64,000 nucleotides of DNA. Origin: Crossaster papposus. Its lineage: Eukaryota > Echinodermata > Asteroidea > Velatida > Solasteridae. This document shows, piece after piece, positions 54,727 to 64,000 of this stretch. The notes below the pieces were generated by a model. That model saw nothing but the letters and a program-made list of their open reading frames with translations, was not told where the DNA came from and searched no databases. The stretch's first letter is position 1. The number at the start of each line of letters is the position of its first letter. Location of the stretch: the NCBI GenBank assembly GCA_037893245.1, contig JBAIAA010000259.1, positions 502,001 to 566,000 of the forward strand, written 5' to 3'. The translations under genes were made by a program, and so were the position numbers.

Positions 54727-56189
54727 GGAACAGCCAGGAACGCACGCAACGCAAATGAATAGGGGATCTCGTAAAAACGACTAAGTCCAAAGGAGTTCCC
54801 CCGAGGCGGATACGCGGATACGCGGATACGCGGATACTCGGTGGGCCCGGGTGGGCCAAGCACGCACGCAACGCAAATGGATAGGGGATCTCGTAGAAAC
54901 GACTAAGTCCAAATGAGTTTCCCCCGAAGCGGATACGCGAATACGCGGATACGCGGATACTCGGTGGGCCGGGGGGGGGGGGGGGCGGGGGGGGGGGGCG
55001 GGGGGGGGGGGGCGGGTGGAACAGCCAGGCAGGCACGCAACGCAAATGAATAGGGGATCTCGTAAAAACGATAGGCGGATAGGCGGATACGCGGATACGC
55101 GGATACGCGGATACTCGGTGGGCCCGGGTGTGCCAAGCACGCACGCAACGCAAATGTATAGGGGATCTCGTAGAAACGACCAAGTCCAAATGAGTTCCCC
55201 CCGAAGCGGATACGCGGATACGCGGATACTCGGTGGGCCGGGGGGGAGGGGTGGGGGGGGGGGGGGGGGGGGGGGGGTGGAACAGCCAGGCAGGCACGCA
55301 ACGCAAATGAATAGGGGATCTCGTAAAAACGACTAAGTCCAAAGGAGTTCCCCCCTACACGGATACGCGGATACTCGGTGGGCCGGGGGGGGGGGGGGGG
55401 GGGGGGAGGGTGGAACAGCCAGGAACGCACGCAACGCAAATGAATAGGGGATCTCGTAAAAACGACTAAGTCCAAAGGAGTTCCCCCGAGGCGGATACGC
55501 GGATACGCGGATACTCGGTGGGCCCGGGTGGGCCAAGCACGCACGCAACGCAAATGGATAGGGGATCTCGTAGAAACGACTAAGTCCAAATGAGTTCCCC
55601 CCGAAGCGGATACGCGGATACGCGGATACTCGGTGGTCCGGTGGGGGGGGGGGGGGGGGTGGGGGGGGGGGGGGGGGGGTGGAACAGCCAGGCACGCACG
55701 CAACGCAAATGAATAGGGGATTTCGTAAAAACGACTCAGTCCAAAGGAGTTCCCCCCGAAGCGGATACGCGGATACTCGGTGGGCCAGGGGGGGGGGGGG
55801 GGGGGGGGGGGGAACAGCCAGGCACGCACGCAACGCAAATGAATAGGGGATTTCGTAAAAACGACTCAGTCCAAAGGAGTTCCCCCCGAAGCGGATACGC
55901 GGATACTCGGTGGGCCGGGGGGGGGGGGGGGGGGGGGGGGGGAGGGGTGGAACAGCCAGACACGCACGCAACGCAAATGAATAGGGGATCTCGTAGAAAC
56001 GACTAAGTCCAAATGAGTTCCCCCCGAAGCGGATACGCGGATACGCGGATACTCGGGGGGCCAGGGGGGGGGGGGGGGGTGGAACAGCCAGGCACGCACG
56101 CAACGCAAATGAATAGGGGATCTCGTAAAAACGACTAAGTCCAAATGAGTTCCCCCCGAAGCGGATACGCGGATACTCGGTGGTCCGGT

Positions 56190-56220
<31 letters not shown>

Positions 56221-57030
56221 GGAACAGCCAGGAACGCACGCAACGCAAATGAATAGGGGATCTCGTAAAAACGACTAAGTCCAAAGGAGTTCCCCCGAGG
56301 CGGATACGCGGATACGCGGATACGCGGATACTCGGTGGGCCCGGGTGGGCCAAGCACGCACGCAACGCAAATGGATAGGGGATCTCGTAGAAACGACTAA
56401 GTCCAAATGAGTTTCCCCCGAAGCGGATACGCGGATACGCGGATACGCGGATACTCGGTGGGCCGGGGGGGGGGGGGGGGGGGCGGGGGGGGGGGGGGGG
56501 GGGGGGGGGGCGGGTGGAACAGCCAGGCAGGCACGCAACGCAAATGAATAGGGGATATCGTAAAAACGACTAAGTCCAAAGGAGTTCCCCCGAGGCGGAT
56601 AGGCGGATAGGCGGATACGCGGATACTCGGTGGGCCCGGGTGGGCCAAGCACGCACGCAACGCAAATGTATAGGGGATCTCGTAAAAACGACCAAGTCCA
56701 AATGAGTTCCCCCCGAAGCGGATACGCGGATACGCGGATACTCGGTGGGCCGGGGGGAGGGGGGGGGGGGGGGGGGAGGGGGGGGGGGGGGGGGGGGGCG
56801 GGTGGAACAGCCAGGCAGGCACGCAACGCAAATGAATAGGGGATCTCGTAAAAACGACTAAGTCCAAAGGAGTTCCCCCCTACGCGGATACGCGGATACT
56901 CGGTGGGCCGGGGGGGGGGGGGGAGGGTGGAACAGCCAGGCACGCACGCAACGCAAATGAATAGGGGATTTCGTAAAACGACTAAGTCCAAAGGAGTTCC
57001 CCCGAGGCGGATACGCGGATACTCATTGGG
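50930..57030. repeat. 6-kb poly(G)-rich satellite with GGATACGC octamers
   Basis: Roughly 140-bp monomers repeat about forty times. Each has a CACGCACGCAACGCAAATG block, AATAGGGGATCTCGTA, ACGACTAAGTCCAAA, two to five GGATACGC octamers, CTCGGTGGGCC and, in most monomers, a G run of about 12 to 40. Two monomer types alternate (GGGCCCGGGTG against the G-run type). A block at 52676 recurs 782 bp later, and one ending near 54863 recurs about 1494 bp later. The minus strand is open in several frames over hundreds of codons; this is a repeat artefact, not a gene family. Confidence 0.95.
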
Positions 57031-57443
57031 GAGATATTATTTAGGTTCATAATTAACCAATAACAATTGATACAGTCCCTAGTTAATTGTATACAGTCCA
57101 TAGTTTTCCGTATACACGACTTTTATACCTTTTTCTATAAAACCCTATCTAGATGATATTATTTAGGTGCATAATTAACCAATAAAAATGGATACAGTCC
57201 CTAGTTAATTGGATACAGTCCCTAGTATTTCGTATACAGGACTTTTATACCTTTTTCTATAAAACCCTATCTAGATGATATTATTTAGGTGCATAATTAA
57301 CCAATAAAAATGGATACAGTCCCTAGTTAATTGGATACAGTCCCTAGTTTTTCGTATACACGACTTTTATACATTTTTTCTATAAGACCCTATCTAGATG
57401 ATATTATTTAGGTGCATATTTAACCAATAAAAATGGTACAGTC
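57031..57443. repeat. 123-bp satellite (GATACAGTCCCTAGTTAATT), left part
   Basis: Units of 122-123 bases contain TTATTTAGGTGCATAATTAA, GATACAGTCCCTAGTTAATT and CTATAAAACCCTATCTAG. AGGTGCATA recurs at 57165, 57287 and 57410. It resumes at 58503 after an insertion. Confidence 0.92.
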
Positions 57444-58502
57444 TCGTTTACGGGTAGTACGGTATCCGGGTACCCTATTCCCGTCACGGTCGGGTACCCG
57501 GGTATCCGTGACTATTATTAGAATCATAACAAAAACCCGGAAGTATACACCGCGTCGGCATGTGCATGTACATCCCCGCTCACTCCACTAGCAAGCTGCA
57601 GCGCGACTGCCGCGCTGGCATGGCGCGCTTACTTCCCCTGCATTCCGCAACTAAACAAATGCACGGGCCTACTTTGCAACTCAGGGTTCGACGCAAACAA
57701 ATTCTAGTCACTCAAAACAGCGGCGGTCTAGTCAAAACCCTTTTCTACTAGTCCGGCGGTCCAGTGAAAAAAAAAAAAAAATAAGTTAAGTGCGCGGTTT
57801 TCAGAGCCAGATTGTCAACACCGATCCCGTATTGTGTAGAGTTTACTCTCAGCTTAATAAATGTTTGTAAATTAATTGACTTGCCGCTCCCCATAATTGC
57901 ACGTCTACAGTGGCACGTCTTTTTCCAAAATAAATAAGGTTCAATGAACTAAATCCTTTGAGTGAGCGGACACGAAATGTAGCAAAAAAGCCGACCGCAG
58001 TTCCTGGCTGGCCGCAGAGTTGATACAATAGAACCGAATACCTCTCCTGCAGTATCAGGTTTCAAAACCACATTCCAGGTACGGGTCCGTGGGATCGTGA
58101 ATTAATTCAGCACATTTTCCAAAAAGTAAACCTCGGAAAAACTTACTCAAAGGACAACTGTTACAAAACACTGATACAATGTCAGCCGCAAGTTATAGCA
58201 GCTGTCAGAATTGTCGGTAAATAGACTTCAGAGGCATTTTTTATCACAATGACTACAAAGAAAGCACAATCATCCGTTAGGCTGCTATCTAGACATCGGG
58301 AAATTGTCGGTAAAGACGTTTTACTCAGATGTTTTCTAACAGTTTATCGGAACGCAATGAACATAAAAGACGCTTGCCTTTCTGAAATAATGTGTCAATA
58401 TTTACAAAGGCAGTTTCGGGTAATAAAATCGATAAATTGGAGCCGGGTACCCGCAATCAGCGGTCGGGTTACGGGTACCCGGGTACCCGGCACGGCCTAA
58501 AT
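57444..58502. mobile_element. hAT-like insertion in the 123-bp satellite
   Basis: TACAGTC is present on both sides (57437-57443 and 58503-58509). Both ends are rich in CGGGTACCCGGGTA palindromes and loosely inverted. The ORF at 58249-58500 is not a recognised protein. Confidence 0.6.
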
Positions 58503-58880
58503 TACAGTCCCTAGTTAATTGGATACAGTCCCTAGTTAATTGGATACAGTCCCTAGTTTTTCGTATACACGACGTTTATACATTTTTTCTATAAGACCCT
58601 ATCTAGATGATATTATTTAGGTGCATATTTAACCAATAAAAATGGATACAGTCCCTAGTTAATTGGATACAGTCCCTAGTTTTTCGTATACACGACTTTT
58701 ATACATTTTTTCTATAAGACCCTATCTAGATGATATTATTTAGGTGCATAATTAACCAATACAAATGGATACAGTCCCTAGTTAATTGTATACAGTCCCT
58801 AGTGTTTCGTATACACGACTGTTATACCTTTTTCTATAAGACCCTATCTAAATGTGATTATTTAGGTGCATAATAAACCA
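58503..58880. repeat. 123-bp satellite, right part
   Basis: Three further units continue from TACAGTCCCTAG, with AGGTGCATA at 58619, 58741 and 58863. Confidence 0.92.
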
Positions 58881-59639
58881 ATAATTTTGGTTATCAACCG
58901 TGTAGTACGTGTATTGACCAGTATTGTTTAAGATATAACAAGTGTCGCTGTTGTATTTTTTGACCAGACAAACTGTAAGTACTATGGCCAAATTCGCGTA
59001 AAGCGTAAATAATGAATTACATGTACCTATAAACTGATGTATGATTGATTAACGTAGTTAGTGTTCAGCAACTCCAAAAAAATATCTGACATGACCAACT
59101 ACTATCTTCACGAATGCGTTGATTTAGGGGTGTGTGTACATGTACGTGTAGTAGTAAATGTCGTTTAACTTAAAATGCGGGTTCGAAAACGCCCTATGCT
59201 GTATAGCGCAAATGGTTGGCCATGATTTCGAAAAAGCCCTATGCTCTATAGCGCATTAGGGGTGTACAGCCGCAACAAACCCACGATTTTAACTATGCCC
59301 TACGCTCTAAATACAGCGCATGGCCGGTTGTTTATTGAGCAGGTGTACTGTGTGAAGCTAGTATAAGATAGCGTTCAAACTCCCCTGTGAATCCCCGCGA
59401 CACGGGCGACGGGCGACAGTGGGGAGTTTTCGCGATGCGAAATCGCAAAAGTTGAACACATTTCAACTTGGGCGAAGGTTCGCAGCAAATGCTTTGTGAC
59501 ATCAAATCCGTATCACATTCGCTTTCGTGTGAAGTATGAACCGGCCTTTATAGTTGACCGGGTGTTAACTCGCAACAAACCCCTGATTTTGACAAAGCCC
59601 TATGCTCTAACCATGGAGACTACCTCCATGCTCTAACCA
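58881..59639. repeat. Diverged repeats with AAGCCCTATGCTCTA
   Basis: AAAGCCCTATGCTCTATAGCGC-like blocks (in pieces of under 20 bases) occur at about 59190, 59240, 59290 and 59597. GACCGGGTGTTAACTCGC and AACAAACCCCTGAT near 59570 match the tandem repeat at 61140-61420. The MULE-like element is inserted in this sequence. Confidence 0.65.
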
Positions 59640-61077
59640 TAGAGAAAGGACCACAGAAGGAGTTTGAACTTACCGGGCTTCAAAGCGCCTCACGTTCGTC
59701 GCCGCGCTGATAAAGATCTGCGGTTTTACGACCGCAATTAGGCTAGTGTAAACATTGTCGGTCACTCAGCGAGTGCTGCACTCTGACCTTCACTTTCGCT
59801 TGGTCAGCTTTATGGGTACTGCGCATGCTTAATTATTACAACTCTCTCGCGTCCTCGATAATTTGATAATTAGTTTGATAGCAAATTGCAATAAAAACAA
59901 CAGGCCTAATAATAAATGTAATTATTAAATAAATCAAACAATAAGTACAATTATACTTTCAATGCAGTATATTGATTTCTTGATTGTTTTGCCCTTTCTC
60001 TATGGTTTTACTAGCGCCATGCTTTTAGTTTACAAAATGATCATACCATAGAATTCGCTAAAAATTATTAACACACTGCTAGTGCTGGCTCAGGACGACG
60101 AGATTTAATTCTTCAGATTACAATAAGTTATATAATTATTGTTGATTGATCAAACAAAATTATTGCAAGACTTTGAAATTGAGCATTTTACAACAGTCCA
60201 TGTGTATCAAAAATGTTATTTTGTAATCCATCAAGGGATCAAATTAAACGTAACTTTTTGTTCCATCAATAGATTGTCCTTTAACATGTTTAAGTTAACA
60301 ATACTATAGTAAATACGTTAAAATTTTAATTTGAATTAAAATTTCCATACCTCTTGGAAATCGCAACAAATTATACTATTTTCGACATGGACAAAATCAT
60401 TTCAAAGTTGCTTTGTATACAGTAGGAATGGTCATGCTGATTTGTGCCTTGTTTACAAAAAAAATCGTTAAAACTTAAAATATTCTCGATTTTCAAGTTT
60501 TTTGTTTACAGTTGGGTAACACTGGGGAACGTAATGGCATACATCACAAGAAAGCCCATTTCATGACAAAGAACATGCACTATTTCGTTAGCATGCAGGG
60601 TCATGCATTTTCATGAAAATATCATATTTAATAACCTATCCCCTATGATTGATTTTTTTCATAAACGGACCATTATTTACTGAAAACTTGGCCGATTTTC
60701 GCCGAACAAACGTTGAAATATACTGCTTCGAATATAGAAACTGCACATCGGTACTTCACGTGGTATGAGTCACCAATAAACACTGTGCATGCGTTAAAGC
60801 TTCGCTTGTTCACATTTTTTCTCTCCAGAAAGTGGGAAATCGCTGCAGTGAAGTGACGTCAGCGTTGAGTTTTTCACCGTACAACGCATAGGAGGTTACC
60901 GATTACCAGCTAAAATGTCGGCGACGAACGTATCGCGTCAAAGGAGGCTTGCGGTCAGTGGTCCAGCTTGCGGTCGTAGTGCTTTAGCAATGGGCATACA
61001 AAGGGGGTCTGATAACAGTAATTGGCTTAGATTTTATCGCCCGGAAAGTTCAAACTCCTTCTGTGGTCCTTTCTCTA
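59640..61077. mobile_element. MULE-like element with 11-bp duplication
   Basis: The inverted ends start TAGAGAAAGGACCACAGAAG and are about 40 bases with one mismatch. TGCTCTAACCA flanks it at 59629-59639 and 61078-61088. Long inverted termini and a 9-11 bp duplication suggest a Mutator-like element. There is no transposase ORF in its 1438 bp. A caveat is that the flanking sequence already repeats the TGCTCTAACC motif. Confidence 0.8.
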
Positions 61078-61129
61078 TGCTCTAACCAACGTACGTCAAC
61101 AACCTTTTCAGGTGTTTGTACGTTTCCGA

Positions 61130-61430
61130 AACAGAAACAGAAGCATTATGGTTGACCGGGTGTTCACCGCAACAAACCCCTGATTTCGACAAAGCCATAT
61201 ACTATAGCGCGTAGTTGGCCGGGTGTTTATTGAGCTCAATGAACCGTGACAGCGTATCGGCGTATCCGGATACGGAGTGCATGGACGGGCATTATGGTTG
61301 ACCGGGTGTTCAGCCGCAACAAACCCCTGATTTCGACAAAGCCCTATACTATAGCGCGTAGTTTGCCGGGTGTTTATTGAGAGCAATAAACCGTGACCGC
61401 GTATCCGTGTATCCGGATACGGAGTGCATA
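61130..61430. repeat. About 145-bp tandem duplication
   Basis: GCATTATGGTTGACCGGGTG at 61143 recurs at 61289. Each unit ends with GTATCCGGATACGGAGTGCAT, here quoted only in part as ATCCGGATACGGAGTGCAT. Confidence 0.88.
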
Positions 61431-61503
61431 GAAGTGTGGCGGGGTATTCTGCAATTGTGCCGTAAATATTTTTGCTATCTGCAAATAGTGTATCCTATCT
61501 TTA

Positions 61504-61940
61504 AGAAGGGGTAGTGTTAAAATCAGGTTCATTAGTAATCAGGAGAAATTGTGAAAAGAGTTGCCAATTTTCCAGTTGTGGGAAAACAAATAATTTGGAG
61601 AAATCGGGAAAAAGCTTGTACTTGTGAAAAGTTTCAATTTCTCACGGATTTTGGGAGATTTATCAGGGGAATGAATAGCAGAGAAAACTGGAGAAATTTT
61701 GGTTTTCATAAAGTGTTCGGAACCCTGTTTAACATATCACTATAATAAATTAGTTTCTTGTCCTTGCACGCATCCTTTTTTTTTTTTTTTGAAATGATGA
61801 AAATCTGAGTCATTTTCACATCGGCACATTACTCCCAATCGTGGTTTTAGTCAAATACAGAGCATAGTATGCAGGACCAGTACTGGAGTCTAATTATCAT
61901 CATATGACGCGACTCTATATAATGTTGTGATAAGTCTATA
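61504..61940. other. Intergenic sequence, no gene seen
   Basis: Nothing recognised apart from short T runs. Confidence 0.4.
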
Positions 61941-62271
61941 CCATAGAACTATATTAAATTACTAGAGTGCTAGCTCGATGTACAAAGTGATGCCTGTGGA
62001 AAACTTGAAACTTTGTATGGCCATTTGCATGGTCTGCGTTTGTATTTTATACAGTGCATTACCAAAGCCAATACGCCTAACGTTGTTTGCGTCTTTTCTA
62101 CTTGCTCGCAGACTGCATTTAGAGTACACTGTCAAAATTCAATTCATCTACTTTTATTATGTTCCACAACACGCACATGAATTCAAGATGTCTGCGCACA
62201 GGATTGATTCAAAGTATCCCGCACGTAAAAATGAGAAGTTAGCGCTCTAGTAATGTAACATAGCTCTATGG
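61941..62271. mobile_element. MITE with CCATAGA inverted ends and TCTATA duplication
   Basis: It begins CCATAGAACTATATTAAATT and ends with the imperfect inverse (AATGTAACATAGCTCTATGG). Stems of about 35 bases have a few mismatches. TCTATA flanks both ends (61935-61940, 62272-62277). Confidence 0.8.
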
Positions 62272-62439
62272 TCTATACAAATACGTCAAGCTAAACAAAA
62301 AAAAGTGCCTACATCCTTCTTGAAACAAACAAGAAACTAATATTTTTGTCTTACTTGGCCTTACGACTGTATGTTTTAAAAGCTTATATCACACAACAAA
62401 TGCCAACTGTTTATTTTTGTAATTTGTCCGATCTTCTTA

Positions 62440-62670
62440 GACGCGCCCAAGCTGTGTGACCTGACGGATCGCGACAGACACAAGTTCACCAGTCACTCGG
62501 CCCCGATCGCCGCCATCACAAGGAGCAGATGTTGATGCTGCGTCAGCCGTGGTGGAAGAAACTGAATGCGGAAGAGAGAACCGATGAAGAAGTTGAGCGA
62601 GATTACGACTACAACATCTTATGATGGCGACAATGAGGAAACAAATTTTAGGGCCAAATTTGGGAAGGAC
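62440..62670 (+). other. Possible orphan exon or gene fragment
   Basis: After GATCTTCTTAG one frame reads DAPKLCDLTDRDRHKFTSHS to a stop. A neighbouring frame reads PDRRHHKEQMLMLRQPWW and KKLNAEERTDEEVERDYDYN, ending at TGA near 62625. The two could be one coding sequence with a frameshift. I do not recognise it; GC content and amino-acid use differ from the flanks. Confidence 0.35.
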
Positions 62671-62770
62671 CACTGAGAGAGATATTAGAACGCATTGTTG
62701 ACGACGCCTGATGCTCACCCAAAGACACTACGGCTGGGTGCGCATTCATAATAAAATAACTTGTGCATAC

Positions 62771-62990
62771 TTTGGGAGGCACTGTGGTCTAATGGTTATC
62801 GTGTTCGACTCGTGTGCGACTGGCACACGGGTTTCAAATCTTGACGGGAACAAGGTGCTTGTGTTCTTTGGCAAGGCACTTTACTGCAATTTCCTCTCTT
62901 CACCCAGGGGTACCTGTGCAGGTAGAGACAAAAATGCACTGATCTCGAGCTGCTTCAGAAAGGGTCTTGTTCCTAATGAATAAGGATAAT
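62771..62990 (+). mobile_element. tRNA-derived SINE, copy 3 (3' truncated)
   Basis: It has box A GTGGTCTAATGGTTATCG, the box-B-like GGGTTTCAAATC, then TTTGGCAAGGCACTT and TTCACCCAGGGGTACCTG, as in the copies at 2205 and 46565. Confidence 0.8.
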
Positions 62991-63229
62991 GAGGTGTAAG
63001 CCAAATTCGATCGATTTTTGGCTGTGCTTCGTAGTCAGATATGACGGCTGTCTACATGCCATCGACTCAGCCGCGTCCTTTGCAATTCAGCTTCTCAGCT
63101 GCCAGTAAGGAAGGTTAGCCCCCCATTATTATTTGCACTATGAACACACAAACCCACACGTATGAACATTTCTATCTTAATTGTGTGGACTTGGTAACAA
63201 CAGATGTCAACACTTTACACAAACCTGAA
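62991..63229. other. Intergenic sequence, nothing recognised
   Basis: No supported gene or element. TTGTGTGGACTTGG at 63180 anticipates the palindrome arm at 63230. Confidence 0.4.
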
Positions 63230-63263
63230 ACCTTGTGTGGACTTGGCCAAGTCCACACAAGGT
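63230..63263. repeat. 34-bp perfect palindrome
   Basis: The arm ACCTTGTGTGGACTTGG is followed without spacer by its exact inverse. Half-sites GTGGACTTGG (63185) and GTCCACACA (63589) lie nearby. Confidence 0.95.
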
Positions 63264-63844
63264 GTCCTCTTGGATAAAGAACGCTGGAGGTAAAACCGGC
63301 TAGGTTTACGTATATAACAACATAACCCCATCCCCCAGCTCTCTAATCCTCTTGAATAATTCAGTTTTGCTATTCACACTTATTGTTTCTGTTATATTGA
63401 AAGTATTGTTACTTTATACATGCAACGATTTCATGTACAGCTGTATAACTTTGTCAATGTACTGTTTTTTATTTCTTGGCCGAATAAATAAAGAGGATTA
63501 TCTTATAGGATTATAAAAATCACAATTGTGGATTGAAAAAAACTTCATGGCGTGAGAAAATTAGTATTCGATCGTTCTTAAATACAAAGTCCACACAGTG
63601 ATAGTAAGTAAGGTTCGTCAATACTGATTTAATCGCACTGTGAACAATCTTGTAATCTAAATGGTTAACCTTGTACGAACTTTCTATACACACTGTGGAC
63701 TTGCTCACGTCCACCCCTCTTTGAAAATGGGGTAATGAGATTTAACCGTTTTCTTAACTACATAAATTTTAAGGAAAATCTCTCTAAAAATTTCTTCAAC
63801 ATGTCCATGCCTACGTAAGACTGTGTGTGAAAGTAGTAATACGA
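63264..63844. other. Intergenic sequence, nothing recognised
   Basis: AT-rich with no supported gene. Confidence 0.4.
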
Positions 63845-63907
63845 AACGGGTTCAGGCCGATAGTGCGGAAAACTTTGCGTTTATATATGTCATCCGGCGC
63901 GAGCTGG
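63845..63907 (-). mobile_element. TTAA-type MITE (CCAGTTCGCGCCGG family), truncated copy 5
   Basis: It ends CATCCGGCGCGAGCTGG followed by TTAA (63908-63911). Internal bases CGGGTTCAGGCCGATA join directly to the terminal part, so most of the element is deleted. Confidence 0.8.
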
Positions 63908-64000
63908 TTAAACCATGTTCTCAGCTTATATTTATTCTTGAGTGCAATTATTACATTTACAGAAAATGGTGTTTTGGCGAAAATAAATGTTTACTAAGTA

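Larger units (their letters stand above)
50600..61501. mobile_element. Giant interrupted copy of the AAGGTAGGATACACC MITE enclosing satellite DNA
   Basis: The left end (AAGGTAGTATACACCATT, 50600) matches the start of the 45993 copy. The right end (CTGCAAATAGTGTATCCTAT, to 61501) matches its end, in the same orientation. TA flanks both sides. Between them, 50776-50797 and 61436-61457 are perfect 22-bp inverted repeats (starting CAATTGCAGAATACCCCG) that bound about 10.7 kb of satellite and transposon sequence. Confidence 0.7.

Noticed and set aside
50765-56991. Many long minus-strand ORFs (up to 421 codons) with Pro runs and RIRVSAYP repeats
   Set aside because: They coincide exactly with the poly(G) satellite, occur in several frames of the same DNA and contain no domain; they are repeat translation artefacts.
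58249-58500. 83-codon ORF as a host gene
   Set aside because: It lies inside an inserted element and has no recognisable domain.

Overview
This window is eukaryotic nuclear DNA. It has spliced coding exons, no bacterial-style operons, and dozens of transposable-element remnants. The gene content and repeat style (non-LTR retrotransposons, PAT/DIRS-type tyrosine-recombinase retroelements, Harbinger, Helitron, hAT, MULE-like and TTAA-type elements, tRNA-derived SINEs) suggest a marine invertebrate, probably a deuterostome such as an echinoderm, hemichordate or lancelet. That placement is inference; nothing here fixes the species.

Only one host gene is certain. Positions 1935-14695 (+) hold the last nine coding exons of DNA topoisomerase 3-beta (TOP3B), from just before the active-site tyrosine through the zinc ribbons and RGG box to the stop codon. 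Its upstream exons lie outside the window. The introns are packed with MITEs, minisatellites and duplications. Three are notable: an array of nine exon-end/splice-donor copies (5101-5640), a 185-bp duplication that copies half an exon (7366-7735), and a one-base excess in the exon at 4951-5134 that breaks the reading frame as sequenced.

16.4-27.7 kb is a nested transposon stack. A minus-strand non-LTR retrotransposon is split by a plus-strand PAT-like retroelement (17067-27409) with split direct repeats A1, B1-A2 and B2. That element carries a Harbinger transposon with an apparently intact transposase (20642-24817) and a TTAA-flanked, THAP-coding, Kolobok-like element (25999-27257). 28-36 kb holds MITEs, a second decayed DIRS/Ngaro-like element interrupted by a TA-flanked MITE, and a 76-bp satellite.

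36.5-43.3 kb has a GC-rich 14-bp minisatellite, tRNA-like fragments and three head-to-tail non-autonomous Helitrons on the minus strand (38750-43344). One of these is interrupted by a SINE with a 12-bp target-site duplication. 43.3-50.6 kb is mostly non-coding, with MITEs, a SINE, a 98-bp tandem array and a non-autonomous hAT element with a perfect 8-bp duplication.

50.6-61.5 kb is a large composite. The two ends of a small TA-flanked MITE family enclose about 10.7 kb bounded by 22-bp perfect inverted repeats. Inside are a 6-kb poly(G)-rich satellite with higher-order structure, a 123-bp satellite, an inserted hAT-like element and a MULE-like element with an 11-bp duplication. The last 2.5 kb holds a MITE, a SINE, a palindrome and a truncated TTAA MITE.

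Apart from TOP3B the coding capacity is essentially that of mobile elements. The biology of the window is transposition, nesting and tandem amplification around one conserved RNA/DNA topoisomerase gene.
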